A stretch of DNA of 64,000 bases from Corynebacterium tuberculostearicum (GCF_013408445.1 NZ_JACBZL010000001.1:372001-436000), one strand, 5' to 3'. Positions 27,184-36,084 are shown, numbered from the stretch's first letter. A program made the numbers and translations. The notes: generated by a model not told the origin, from the letters alone.

Positions 27184-27256
27184 GCCCCGTTCGTCTAGCG
27201 GCCTAGGACGCCGGCCTCTCACGCCGGTAACACGGGTTCAAATCCCGTACGGGGTA
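27184..27256 (+). tRNA. tRNA-Glu(CTC), copy 2
   Basis: Identical over 73 nt to 26458-26530 (anticodon CTC), but with unrelated flanks, its own promoter candidate and its own terminator, so both copies are probably expressed. Confidence 0.95.
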
Positions 27257-27263
27257 CCAACGG

Positions 27264-27298
27264 AAAGCTGCGAGCCAGATGGCTCGCAGCTTTTTCTT
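27264..27298 (+). terminator. terminator after tRNA-Glu copy 2
   Basis: AAAGCTGCGAGCC (27264-27276) pairs perfectly with GGCTCGCAGCTTT (27281-27293), followed by further T residues. Confidence 0.93.
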
Positions 27299-27612
27299 TA
27301 TTCAAAACCTGTGCGGTTTAGCGGCATGTAGGGGAGGCCTCGACGTCCAAGGGCTAACCGTCCTGCCCTCGGGACGGTTTGGGAGCCGAAGTAAACTGGG
27401 ACGCAGACTCCCGTAGCGGTCTTTTAGTAGGGGCTCAGGTGGGCCGTAAGTGGTTTCGTGCTCGATAGCCGCGTTCGAGCGAATCTCTTAAGAAGGAGCT
27501 AGACCTAGCGATAGGAAGGGTATCCGAGTCCCTTTAGTGGATGCATATGCGGCTTTCTCTGCCCCTTCTAGGTCCTTGGGGCACTAGCGTGGGACCCGAA
27601 CCATGAAAGAAG
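27299..27612. other. unexplained hairpin-rich noncoding stretch
   Basis: No plausible protein was found in six frames. Several short hairpins can be drawn: ACCGTCC with GGGACGGT (about 27356-27379), GGGAG with CTCCC (about 27380-27412), CTCGA with TCGAG (about 27461-27480) and CTAG with CTAG near 27500. It does not match tmRNA, RNase P RNA, SRP RNA, or the cobalamin, M-box or ydaO riboswitches as I know them. It could be a small RNA gene or decayed mobile DNA. It lies between a terminator on each side. Confidence 0.35.
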
Positions 27613-27643
27613 CCCACCAAGCCGTGAAAAAGGGCTTGGTGGG
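27609..27643 (-). terminator. terminator of the YhgE/Pip gene pair
   Basis: CCCACCAAGCC (27613-27623) pairs perfectly with GGCTTGGTGGG (27633-27643). On the minus strand the hairpin is followed by TTCTTTCAT. Confidence 0.75.
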
Positions 27644-27684
27644 AGGTGTAGGAAGGGCGGAAGGGGAGACGTCGCCAAGCGCGG

Positions 27685-29892
27685 CTACGCCATGACCTTC
27701 GTCTTCTTAATCGCCTTCTTGAGGCGCTTGTGATAGGCATCCATTGCGCGGCGGAGAATGAGGCCGACGATGAGTGCCGGGATGGTAAACAGCAGTAGCA
27801 TGCCCAACTCGCGCCAAATGTCACCGTGATAGATGCCCGCAATGGCGCTGCGGAAAGCATCAATGGCGTAGGTCGCTGGCAGCCACGGGCTCACGTTCTG
27901 GAACCACTCAGGCAGCAAGGGTAGCGGGTAGGCGCCGCCGGAGCCAGAGACTTGTATCACGAGCAACAACACCGCCAAGGCCTTGCCGGCACTATCGAGT
28001 GTGATGACAAGTGAATAGATGATCAACATAAACACCAGCGAGACTATCCATGCGGCGAACATGAGCATGAATGGGTGCGCGGGCTCGATCTGGACAAAGA
28101 AGATGAGGCTGAGGACCACCAAGGTGGCCTGCGCGAGGCCGACCAGGCCGAGTGTGGCAAAGCGGCCGAAGAACGCTTGACCACGGGTGAATTCGCTCTC
28201 GTCGTACTTTCCGTTTTCGTCCTTGCGCAAGTATTTACGCTCGGCGTTGGTATGCACCAGCACGCATGCCAGAAGGGCGCCTACCCATAGGGACAAGGCG
28301 AGGTAGAACGGCGTCATACCCACGCCAAAGGCAGCGACAGGGTAGACCGGCTGGCGGTCTACAGCCACGGGAGCGGCGATGCGAGAGGCAAGCAGTTCTG
28401 GATCGTTGCCGACGATATCCGCTAGCTTGTCTAAATCGCCGCCACGGCGCGCCTCGTCGATCTTGCGGCCCATGTCAGCAAAACGGCCGCTTTGCTCCCG
28501 CAGGGTGCTGGCAAGGCCGGCGGTGGTATCGCGGACGCGCGCCAGGCTTTGCTGTGGCGACCCGTCATCCTGAGAGACCGAGGAGCGAATGCCTGCGATG
28601 TCCTGCTTGACAGCATCAATATCGTCCGCGACCACCGAGACGCTCTGGTTGAGCTGATCTAGCTGCGGCTTGAGGTTCTCGTTATAGGAATTGCGTGCCT
28701 TTTCAGCAGCCTGCTTGGCATTGGCGATGGCATCCTTGGTGCGCTGGCGGGAGTCTTGGGACGTGCCACGGCCTTGCTCAAGGTCAGCGGCGGTAGATGC
28801 CAATGAATCATGCAGTGCGTTGCTCTGCGCAATGGAGGCATCAATCTGGCCCATCATCGCCTTATATCCACCCGCGACTGGAGCTGGTAGAGCTACCTTA
28901 TCGGCTTGGTCCTTGATGGAAGCGCGAACTCCCTCAAAGGCCTTTGTCTGCTCGTCCACACGCTCAGCTGCGGTGCGGTACGTCTGCGCCGTTTGTGCGC
29001 TGGTGGTGCTTGCATTATTGAGCAACTCATCGACCTGAGCAGAGAGTGCATCGTAGCTTTGCGTTGTAGCCGCCAAGGAAGCATCAAGCGAACCAGCCGA
29101 GTCATTGAGGGTAGAGCGCAGAACGTCGATGGGGTTTTCGCCTTGGGCATTGTCGGTCTCCGTAGCCTGGCGGCCAGCCTCGGCGAGGATATTGTCCGCA
29201 GCCTGCGTAAGCGGCAGGGTGGAGTCGACCAGATTGCTTAGTGCACCTACGGTGCCAGCCGCAGCATCGAGGCGAGTGCTGACGTTATTGACGCGGTTGT
29301 GCAGGTTATTGAGTGCAGTCTGGGTATCGTCCTCATTAAGGTATTTATCAAAATCCGAGACGACGCCAAGGCCGACATTGGATACCACGCGGGTGAAGGA
29401 CTCGTTGATTTTCTGGATGACGCCGTCCGCACTCTTTTGCGTGATGATGGTAGACAGCGCATTCTTCTTCTCATTGGTATAGAGGTTGAGCTTGCTTGGC
29501 TCGGTTCCTTCTACATAAAACGTGAGCAAATCCGCGCTGAAGTCCTTGGGCAGAACAATGCCGGCATAGTATTCGCCAGACTTCGTTCCTTCGACGGCAT
29601 CGGCGCTATCAGTAATGACCCAATCGATATCTTGATTTCGGCTGAGCTGTGAGAGCACCTTATCGCCCAAATTCAGTTTCAGGGAGGCGAGGTCGCTTTC
29701 GTGGCCTTCATCCTCGCTGGCCACAGCGATCTTGAGTTGGTCGGTATTAGAAAAGGGATCCCAGCTGGCCAACACGTTGAAGGAAGTGAAAAGCAACGGG
29801 ATGATGGCAAGGCCAAAGATGATGACCGCGGTCATTACATTGGTGCGAATGGCGTGGAGGTCATCGCGGAGAATGGTCAGGATGTTTTTCAT
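27685..29892 (-). CDS. YhgE/Pip-type membrane protein
   Basis: A 735-residue membrane protein. One N-terminal transmembrane segment (about residues 20-42) is followed by a conserved extracytoplasmic start (FNVLASWDPFSNTDQLKIAV), a long Ala/Gln/Asp-rich, heptad-like coiled-coil region (about 180-500), and a C-terminal ABC-2-like block of about six helices with LSLWVGALLA and GSGGAYPLPLLPEWFQ. YhgE is the host receptor for a lactococcal phage, and related proteins serve in type VII secretion and lipoglycan export; the role here is unknown. ATG 29892 starts 3 nt after the stop of its paralogue, with GGGAGG upstream. Confidence 0.85.
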   Translation of the reverse strand: MKNILTILRDDLHAIRTNVMTAVIIFGLAIIPLLFTSFNVLASWDPFSNTDQLKIAVASEDEGHESDLASLKLNLGDKVLSQLSRNQDIDWVITDSADAVEGTKSGEYYAGIVLPKDFSADLLTFYVEGTEPSKLNLYTNEKKNALSTIITQKSADGVIQKINESFTRVVSNVGLGVVSDFDKYLNEDDTQTALNNLHNRVNNVSTRLDAAAGTVGALSNLVDSTLPLTQAADNILAEAGRQATETDNAQGENPIDVLRSTLNDSAGSLDASLAATTQSYDALSAQVDELLNNASTTSAQTAQTYRTAAERVDEQTKAFEGVRASIKDQADKVALPAPVAGGYKAMMGQIDASIAQSNALHDSLASTAADLEQGRGTSQDSRQRTKDAIANAKQAAEKARNSYNENLKPQLDQLNQSVSVVADDIDAVKQDIAGIRSSVSQDDGSPQQSLARVRDTTAGLASTLREQSGRFADMGRKIDEARRGGDLDKLADIVGNDPELLASRIAAPVAVDRQPVYPVAAFGVGMTPFYLALSLWVGALLACVLVHTNAERKYLRKDENGKYDESEFTRGQAFFGRFATLGLVGLAQATLVVLSLIFFVQIEPAHPFMLMFAAWIVSLVFMLIIYSLVITLDSAGKALAVLLLVIQVSGSGGAYPLPLLPEWFQNVSPWLPATYAIDAFRSAIAGIYHGDIWRELGMLLLFTIPALIVGLILRRAMDAYHKRLKKAIKKTKVMA

Positions 29893-29895
29893 GAC

Positions 29896-32547
29896 TTACT
29901 CGCCTCCCTTTCCGGAGTCATCGCCATCAACGGCGGGCATTTCCTTGGTCTCGCTGGCATTAGAAAATGTGGATTCCTCGTCTAAGTCCTCTAGGAGGTA
30001 GCGGTTTGGGTGTTCCTGTCGGTGCTCGAGGTGCTCCTGGATTTCCTCATCACTGAGATCCGCCAGGCGGCTATCGTGCGCGATGCTCTGCTTGACGTAC
30101 TCAAGGGAGCAGATAACGCCCACCGAAATGAGCGTCACCAGGCAGGCCAGGCCGAAGATGATGGCCTTTTCTTCAGGGTTAATGCGTGAGTAGATGCCCA
30201 AAGCGACGACTAACGCTAGGCCTACCGCGACGGTAATTTTCATCAGCTGGGAGTAATTCCTGCGGGCCATGCTCCACTTATCCTCCAAGCTTTGTTGGTA
30301 CGCCTCGCGGTCATTCAAGGCATAGAGGAGGTCGGTAAAGCGGTACCGGCTGCCGACCAGGTGGACCTGCTCATTGATAACGAGACCGCCCTTATGCAGT
30401 TCGTCATTGACCAGCATGTTGACGTTGGACAGGCCGCGGCGCATCACAGTACCGATGAGGTAAGCGATCGCGGCCATGCCGATGAGCGCGGCAAGGTCGC
30501 GCGCATAGTGGTTGCCGTAGAAACCACCGACGGTCTCGCGCATGGCATCGATGCCGTAGGTAAAGGGCAGGAATGGATGCACCGCGCGGAAGAAGTCCGG
30601 CGTCATCTCAATGGGGTAGAGGCCGGATGCGCCCGGAATCTGGATGAAGGCGAAGACCACCGCGATGCCGCGGCCTACGTGTCCAAACGTAGAAACCAAG
30701 CTATAGGTAATGCTCAGGTAGCACAGGCCCACGATAACCGCGGTAGCGACGTAGGCCAATGCATTGGCATGTTCAACACCAATGGCCAGGTTGCCGATGG
30801 ACACGATGAGTGCCTGGGCAATGGCAAAGAAGGAAAGCAAAAGGAAGCGGGCAAGGTAAGCCTTGGTAATGGTGAGGTCCTTGCGGCCCTGCGGGTCTAC
30901 CTCAGCACGGAAGATGATGAGCAGCATGAACGCGCCGATCCACAGCGTGAGGTTGATAAAGAGCGAGGACATGCCGGAACCATAGTGCTTTACAGGGAAT
31001 ACGGCGTGGCTTTCCATCTCCGCAGGGGAGGCAAGGAAGGAAGACACCTCATCGGTGTTAAGGCCCTTGACAGACTGCAGGATGGAATTGTTATTGGCAG
31101 TATTGCTCAGCGCAATCACGTCGCTGCGGGAGGCACGAAGCCCCTCCTCAATGCCGTCGAGGTCCACAGAAAAACGCTCAACTACTTGCTGGGCCTGGCT
31201 TAGCTGCTCGTCGACGCCCCCCAAGAGCCCATCGGTTTGCCCGACCAGTGCCTGCTGGCTTTCGAGCGAGGCGGAAAGCTTGCCGGTGGTAGCAGTGACG
31301 TCGGAAAGCGCAGCGTTGAGCTTGGGTAGGCCTTCGGCTACATTATCGCGCAGCGCGTGGGAATCATCGCGCGTTTGGGCAGCCATCTCTTCCAGCATGC
31401 CCGTGGTCTTATTGAGCGAATCGATGGTGTCGTTCGTATCGCCGTTGAGAGTATCTAAGTCACCGAGAACGGCCTTATTTTGATCATTGCGTTTGCGGAG
31501 GTCTCCTACCTGATCCTTAATCTGTTGGGAAACCTGTGGGGGCAGGGCTGGTGAAGACGCAAGCTTATCGAGCTGATCGATTGCCCGGTCAGCTTCACCG
31601 ACGATTCCTGACGCGCCCGCAGATGCGGCACCTACGCGGTTGAGTGCGCCGCGCAGCTTGCCGGAGACCGAGCCTACGGTGGCATTGGCGGAGGCGGTGC
31701 CGTCCGCCATGGCGGTCGTGCCTTCTACATAGGCGGCGGTGGCATCGTCCGAGAAAGAAGTGACTTCCCGCTGGACCTCTGCGGTTATAGCGTTCAGCTC
31801 ATCCAAGGCGGTCTGGGCATCGTCGATGGTCTTTTGCACCGTGCCCAAAGACTTGCGGGCTTGCGCGATAGTTGGGCGCGCATCCTCGATGGTGGAATGC
31901 ACGTCAGCAAGTTGGCTGCGGGAGTTAGCTACCGTATCTGCGGTCTCTGAAAAAGAATCCGCGGTCTTGCTTGCGGTACTGTTAATCTTCTGGCTCAAAT
32001 CGCCACCGGAGTTCTTTAGCTCCGTAGCCACCGAATCCGCTACCTGCTCATTGAAGGTCGAGCTGATGGTGGTGTCTAGTGTCGAAGCGCCAGTATCAGT
32101 AATCTTCGGTGCAATGGCGTTGAGCTTCTCATTGACGTGATATTCCAGCGTGGGCTGAGAATAGGTACCTTTAAAAAGGCTCACGAAATCTGCCGAAAAG
32201 TCTTCGGGGACAATCACCGAGGCGAAGACGTCACCCTTCTTAACGGCGTCTTCGGCTTCCTGCCTGTCCATGAACTGCCAGCCCAGCTCGTCATTGTCAT
32301 GCAGCTTGTCAATCATCTGCCCGCCGACGTCTAAGTGGCCAGTCATTTCCGAGGATGCGCCTTTGTCCTCATTAACTACGGCGACCTTGAGGTGTTCTGT
32401 GTTTCCGTATGGGTCCCAGAAACCGGAGATGTTTACCCAGGAATACAGGGCTGGGGTGATCATCAAACCAATGAGGATCACCCAGACCTGCGGGGTCCGC
32501 CACAAGCGGACAAAATCTTGAAGAAAAATCTTCCAACTAGTAATCAC
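29896..32547 (-). CDS. YhgE/Pip-type membrane protein
   Basis: An 883-residue paralogue of the following gene with the same plan: an N-terminal helix (VWVILIGLMITPALYSWVN), the motif NISGFWDPYGNTEHLKVAVV, a long coiled-coil-rich exterior part (about 200-520) and a multi-helix C-terminus with LWIGAFMLLI and GASGLYPIEMTPDFFR, here extended by two more helices and an acidic cytoplasmic tail (LSDEEIQEHLEHRQEHP). GTG 32547 was chosen because TACGAT (minus strand, 32560-32555) lies exactly 7 nt upstream; a TTG at 32568 is upstream of that box. The pair probably forms a heteromeric complex. Confidence 0.85.
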   Translation of the reverse strand: MITSWKIFLQDFVRLWRTPQVWVILIGLMITPALYSWVNISGFWDPYGNTEHLKVAVVNEDKGASSEMTGHLDVGGQMIDKLHDNDELGWQFMDRQEAEDAVKKGDVFASVIVPEDFSADFVSLFKGTYSQPTLEYHVNEKLNAIAPKITDTGASTLDTTISSTFNEQVADSVATELKNSGGDLSQKINSTASKTADSFSETADTVANSRSQLADVHSTIEDARPTIAQARKSLGTVQKTIDDAQTALDELNAITAEVQREVTSFSDDATAAYVEGTTAMADGTASANATVGSVSGKLRGALNRVGAASAGASGIVGEADRAIDQLDKLASSPALPPQVSQQIKDQVGDLRKRNDQNKAVLGDLDTLNGDTNDTIDSLNKTTGMLEEMAAQTRDDSHALRDNVAEGLPKLNAALSDVTATTGKLSASLESQQALVGQTDGLLGGVDEQLSQAQQVVERFSVDLDGIEEGLRASRSDVIALSNTANNNSILQSVKGLNTDEVSSFLASPAEMESHAVFPVKHYGSGMSSLFINLTLWIGAFMLLIIFRAEVDPQGRKDLTITKAYLARFLLLSFFAIAQALIVSIGNLAIGVEHANALAYVATAVIVGLCYLSITYSLVSTFGHVGRGIAVVFAFIQIPGASGLYPIEMTPDFFRAVHPFLPFTYGIDAMRETVGGFYGNHYARDLAALIGMAAIAYLIGTVMRRGLSNVNMLVNDELHKGGLVINEQVHLVGSRYRFTDLLYALNDREAYQQSLEDKWSMARRNYSQLMKITVAVGLALVVALGIYSRINPEEKAIIFGLACLVTLISVGVICSLEYVKQSIAHDSRLADLSDEEIQEHLEHRQEHPNRYLLEDLDEESTFSNASETKEMPAVDGDDSGKGGE

Positions 32548-32691
32548 TCGAAAAATCGTAACACCCAACCGGAAAGAACTAATAGCCTGACTGTCAGTTT
32601 TAACAGAAATGAGAGAGCGCGTCCCGTCGAGCTTGCAGATATGTTTCTGGTGTGAATTTCGGGGACGATTTCAGCAGTAGGGTGGGCATAG

Positions 32692-32732
32692 AAAAAGCCG
32701 CCTGGGTCCTCAGTTCAAGGGACCTAGGCGGC
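32692..32732 (-). terminator. terminator of the His-rich gene
   Basis: GCCGCCTGGGTCC (32697-32709) pairs with GGACCTAGGCGGC (32720-32732) with one G-T pair; on the minus strand it is followed by TTTTTC. Confidence 0.85.
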
Positions 32733-32762
32733 AAGCACGTGGGGCTGGGCCCCGATAGGCGC

Positions 32763-33056
32763 TTAGTGCTCGTCGTAGTGATCGCCGTGGGCGGCGTGGC
32801 GGTGGCCGTCGTGCAGGTAGTCCACGTGGTCGCCGTGAGGGATTGCTACGTGGCCGCAGCCTTCACCATGGGTGTGGTCGGCGTGTGCCTCGGCTTCAAC
32901 GTGCTCGGTGGTCTCGCACTCATCCCAGTGGCCATCATGCTCACGGTGAATGTGGCCCTCGTGGAGGTAGTCGGTGTGGTCACCGTGCGGGAAGGAAACG
33001 TGGCCGCAGTCAGCGCCGTGGGTGTGGGTATGGTCTTCGTGGGTGGTGTGGGTCAT
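32763..33056 (-). CDS. histidine-rich metal-binding small protein
   Basis: A 97-residue hydrophilic protein with 26 histidines and no signal peptide or membrane segment. It consists of two tandem copies of a unit of about 35 residues with the pattern CGHVxxPHGDHxDYLHxGH, each preceded by HTHG and followed by spaced His-rich residues. The His and Cys density suggests intracellular binding of Zn, Ni or Cu. Short one-unit relatives occur next to metal genes in actinobacteria. ATG 33056 has GAGAGGA upstream; the longer frame to 33128 has no support. A CGGTTTC-containing dyad upstream resembles the element at the 24.4-kb metal operon. Confidence 0.7.
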   Translation of the reverse strand: MTHTTHEDHTHTHGADCGHVSFPHGDHTDYLHEGHIHREHDGHWDECETTEHVEAEAHADHTHGEGCGHVAIPHGDHVDYLHDGHRHAAHGDHYDEH

Positions 33057-33113
33057 GATGCCTGATCCTCTCTGGTAGGGGACGTTCCCCGTCGTTTTCA
33101 GTGTGTTTTCATT

Positions 33114-33137
33114 AAACCGTATTTTCATTTCGGTTTC
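33114..33137. promoter_or_regulatory. dyad upstream of the His-rich gene
   Basis: AAACCG (33114-33119) and CGGTTT (33131-33136) form a dyad with an 11-bp AT-rich centre. The 8-mer TCGGTTTC (33130-33137) is also present, inverted, in dyad 1 of the metal operon at 24464-24471, suggesting a shared metalloregulator. Confidence 0.4.
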
Positions 33138-33180
33138 AATAGGTGTGGGTGTGTTTCTCTAATTTTTCCGGTTTGGAAAT

Positions 33181-33219
33181 AAAAAGGGCCCGCCTCCCTG
33201 GGGCTAGGTGGAAGCGGGC
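33181..33219 (-). terminator. terminator of ltbR
   Basis: GCCCGC (33188-33193) pairs with GCGGGC (33214-33219), extended by partial CTCC/GGAA-side pairing; on the minus strand it is followed by CCTTTTTATTT. Confidence 0.75.
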
Positions 33220-33240
33220 GTCGTAAAGCTAGGGAGGGCC

Positions 33241-33924
33241 TTAGAGGCGGTTGCTCAATTCGCGTGCGGCGGAAGTGAGCATGTGGGCGTATTTCTGGGC
33301 CGGGGAAGGTTGGAAGCGCTCGGCAGATCCGGAAATCGACAATACTGCGAGGAAGGTGCCGGAACCATCGAAAACCGGCGCGGAGATGGAGGCTAAGCCG
33401 GCTTCGCGTTCCTCAATAGACTCGGAGTAACCTTGGTTTCTGGCCGCCTCAATGTCTTCTTGGGTAAACGAGGCATCTTCGATATTGATGTCTACATATG
33501 CGGCAATGATGCGCGCGGCAGAGCCGGAGCTAAGCGGTAGCTGGCGCCCGACTGGTACGACGTTGTGGAGGCCGGATTCCGGCTCCCTGGTGGCAATGCA
33601 GGTACGGGTATTTCCGGTGACCTCGTAGAGCTGGATGGATTCTCCGGTGTCTTCGCGCAGTTTCTCCATGATTGGCCCGGCTGCCTCGAGGAGATGATCG
33701 CGGTTGCCGGGGAGGGCAGGGTCGGCCTTCCACTTTCCATCGGGGGTGCGAACGAGGATGCGGTGCGCTTCGAGCGCGGTTGCTAAACGGTGTGCTGTCG
33801 CCCGAGGTAGTCCTGTGGTTTCGCATAATTCATTGAGGGTGGAGGGGTGGTTGGCGGCGGCCATCATAATGGCCATTGCTCGATCCAACACCTTGATTCC
33901 GGAAACTGCGCTATACTCTCCCAT
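33241..33924 (-). CDS. ltbR: IclR-family regulator of leucine genes
   Basis: A 227-residue IclR-type regulator with an N-terminal winged helix-turn-helix (TLNELCETTGLPRATAHRL, about residues 28-46) and a C-terminal effector domain (GESIQLYEV, GRQLPLSSGSAARI, SISAPVFDGSGTFLAVLSISG). It is divergent from leuCD exactly as LtbR of C. glutamicum, which represses leuB, leuCD and the trp leader region. ATG 33924 (MGEYSAVSG) is 7 nt after TAGATT (33937-33932 on the minus strand), implying a leaderless mRNA. The operator-like dyad at 33929-33959 overlaps this -10 box, so autoregulation is likely. Confidence 0.9.
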   Translation of the reverse strand: MGEYSAVSGIKVLDRAMAIMMAAANHPSTLNELCETTGLPRATAHRLATALEAHRILVRTPDGKWKADPALPGNRDHLLEAAGPIMEKLREDTGESIQLYEVTGNTRTCIATREPESGLHNVVPVGRQLPLSSGSAARIIAAYVDINIEDASFTQEDIEAARNQGYSESIEEREAGLASISAPVFDGSGTFLAVLSISGSAERFQPSPAQKYAHMLTSAARELSNRL

Positions 33925-33928
33925 ACAA

Positions 33929-33959
33929 TGAAATCTACGTTCCAACTTATGAGATTTCA
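33929..33959. promoter_or_regulatory. putative LtbR operator between ltbR and leuC
   Basis: TGAAATCT (33929-33936) and AGATTTCA (33952-33959) are a perfect 8-bp inverted repeat with a 15-bp spacer. It occupies most of the 52-bp divergent gap and covers the ltbR -10 box. Confidence 0.65.
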
Positions 33960-33976
33960 AGTGTGGAGAGACGTTT

Positions 33977-35398
33977 ATGAACCAGAAGCTGACATTGGCA
34001 GAAAAAGTGTGGCGCGATCACGTCGTCCAACAGGGCGATGCTGGGGCGCCAGACCTCATCTTTATTGACTTTCAGCTACTACATGAAGTTACCAGTCCGC
34101 AGGCATTTGATGGCTTGCGGCTGGCCGGCCGCACGTTGCGTCACCCTGAGCTGCACTTGGCCACCGAGGACCATAACGTTCCCACGCAAGGCATCAAGTC
34201 CGGCAACCTCTTGGAAATCAAGGATGAGGTTTCACGCACCCAGGTATCGACCTTGCGCAAGAATTGCGAAGAATTTGGAGTGCGTTTGCACTCTATGGGT
34301 GATGTTCAGCAGGGCATTGTGCACACGGTTGGCCCGCAGCTGGGGATTACCCAGCCGGGTATGACAATCGTGTGTGGCGACTCGCATACCTCCACGCACG
34401 GCGCCTTTGGTTCAATTGCCATGGGTATTGGCACCTCTGAGGTAGAACATGTCATGGCCACGCAGACGCTTTCTTTGAAGCCATTTAAAGCCATGGCTAT
34501 TGAGGTGACTGGCGAGCTGCAAGAGGGGGTATCTGCCAAGGACCTCATCTTGGCCATTATCGCCAAAATCGGTACCGGTGGCGGGCAGGGCCACATCATT
34601 GAATACCGCGGTGAGGCCATTCGCAAGATGTCCATGGAGGCGCGCATGACGATGTGCAATATGTCTATTGAGGCAGGGGCCCGCGCTGGCATGGTCGCTC
34701 CCGATGAGACGACCTTCGAGTATGTCAAGGGGCGCGAGTTCGCCCCCACGGGAGCAGACTGGGATGCTGCGGTTGAGTATTGGAAGACGCTTCCCACCGA
34801 TGAGGGCGCGGAATTCGATACCGTTGTGGAAATTGATGGCTCCTCGCTGACCCCATTTGTTACGTGGGGAACCAATCCTGGGCAGGGCCTTCCGTTAGGG
34901 GAGAAGGTCCCAGATCCGGAAGACTGTGGTGACGATAATGAAAAGGCCACTGTGGCAAAGGCATTGCAGTATATGGACCTGCAGCCAGGTACTCCACTGC
35001 GTGATATCAAGATCGATATCGTCTTCGTCGGGTCCTGTACCAATGCCCGCATCGAAGACCTGCGTGCTGCGGCCGACGTGGTGAAGGGACGCACCATCGC
35101 TGCCGATACGCGGATGATGGTCGTGCCGTCCTCCACCCTGGTCAAGGCCCAAGCGGAGGAGGAAGGCCTCGACGAAGTCTTCCGACAGTTCGGTGCGGAG
35201 TGGCGTACCGCCGGCTGCTCGATGTGCTTGGGCATGAACCCAGATCAATTGGCTCCGGGCGAGCGCTCCGCCTCCACCTCCAACCGCAATTTCGAGGGCC
35301 GTCAAGGTCCTGGTGGGCGCACGCACCTTGTCTCCCCGCAGGTGGCTGCCGCGACTGCTGTGACCGGTTACCTGTCTAGCCCTGCAGACCTGGATTAA
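33977..35398 (+). CDS. leuC: 3-isopropylmalate dehydratase large subunit
   Basis: Isomerises 2-isopropylmalate to 3-isopropylmalate with LeuD in leucine synthesis. The 473-residue aconitase-family protein has [4Fe-4S] ligands visible in [12 protein letters not shown] and [11 protein letters not shown], the substrate segment [10 protein letters not shown] and [14 protein letters not shown]. The start is ATG 33977 with GGAGAG upstream. leuD follows after 21 nt. Expression should be controlled by LtbR through the dyad just upstream. Confidence 0.97.
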   Translation: MNQKLTLAEKVWRDHVVQQGDAGAPDLIFIDFQLLHEVTSPQAFDGLRLAGRTLRHPELHLATEDHNVPTQGIKSGNLLEIKDEVSRTQVSTLRKNCEEFGVRLHSMGDVQQGIVHTVGPQLGITQPGMTIVCGDSHTSTHGAFGSIAMGIGTSEVEHVMATQTLSLKPFKAMAIEVTGELQEGVSAKDLILAIIAKIGTGGGQGHIIEYRGEAIRKMSMEARMTMCNMSIEAGARAGMVAPDETTFEYVKGREFAPTGADWDAAVEYWKTLPTDEGAEFDTVVEIDGSSLTPFVTWGTNPGQGLPLGEKVPDPEDCGDDNEKATVAKALQYMDLQPGTPLRDIKIDIVFVGSCTNARIEDLRAAADVVKGRTIAADTRMMVVPSSTLVKAQAEEEGLDEVFRQFGAEWRTAGCSMCLGMNPDQLAPGERSASTSNRNFEGRQGPGGRTHLVSPQVAAATAVTGYLSSPADLD

Positions 35399-35419
35399 GC
35401 GCTAAGAAAGGCATTGACA

Positions 35420-36010
35420 ATGGAGAAGTTTATTACCCATACGGGAACGGGCGTGCCCCTGCGCGCTTCCAATGTGGATACCGATCAAATCATCCCCGCG
35501 CGTTACTTGAAGTCGGTCAAGCGTACCGGCTTTTCAGAAGGCCTATTTTCAAATTGGCGCTCCGATGACCACTTTGTGCTCAACCAGGCGCAATTCAAGG
35601 ATGGCTCAGTGCTTTTTGCAGGCAGTGATTTTGGCACCGGCTCCTCCCGGGAGCACGCAGTGTGGGCGTTGAGTGAATACGGCTTCCGCGCCGTGTTTTC
35701 TTCCCGCTTTGCAGATATTTTCCGCGGCAACGCTGGAAAGTCTGGACTGCTTACTGGATTGATGGAGCAAGAAGATATTGAGCTCATCTGGAAGCAACTG
35801 GAAGCGGGAGAAACTCAGGTCACCGTGGACCTGGAGGCGCGAACGGTCACGGTGGGAGAAAATGCCTACCGCTTCGATATTGATGACTACACCCGTTGGC
35901 GGTTGATGGAAGGCCTGGATGACATCGGCATTACCCTCCGCAATGAAGAGGCAATTGCTGCATACGAATCGCGTCGCCCCAGTTTCAAGCCCGCTGTTCA
36001 CGCTCAATAA
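35420..36010 (+). CDS. leuD: 3-isopropylmalate dehydratase small subunit
   Basis: A 196-residue swivel subunit of the LeuCD dehydratase. Family motifs: [21 protein letters not shown] near the N-terminus, [18 protein letters not shown] and the active-site region [19 protein letters not shown] 35420 was chosen (GAAAGG nine bases upstream); a TTG two codons earlier is unlikely. It is followed by a 12-bp hairpin without a T tract. Confidence 0.96.
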   Translation: MEKFITHTGTGVPLRASNVDTDQIIPARYLKSVKRTGFSEGLFSNWRSDDHFVLNQAQFKDGSVLFAGSDFGTGSSREHAVWALSEYGFRAVFSSRFADIFRGNAGKSGLLTGLMEQEDIELIWKQLEAGETQVTVDLEARTVTVGENAYRFDIDDYTRWRLMEGLDDIGITLRNEEAIAAYESRRPSFKPAVHAQ

Positions 36011-36042
36011 CAGAAAAACCGCTTGAAATCGGTGGGCCAGCA

Positions 36043-36084
36043 GCGCCCCTACAGTCCTGCTACGCGAAGCGGCTGTAGGGGCGC
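36043..36084 (+). terminator. 12-bp hairpin after leuD, no T tract
   Basis: GCGCCCCTACAG (36043-36054) pairs perfectly with CTGTAGGGGCGC (36073-36084) across an 18-nt loop. No T run follows on either strand, so it may stabilise the leuCD 3' end rather than terminate. Confidence 0.5.

Noticed and set aside
32652..33065. Plus-strand frame of 137 Val/Gly-rich codons
   Set aside because: It is antisense to the histidine-rich gene; CAC-rich codons read as GTG on the other strand, which explains the Val richness.
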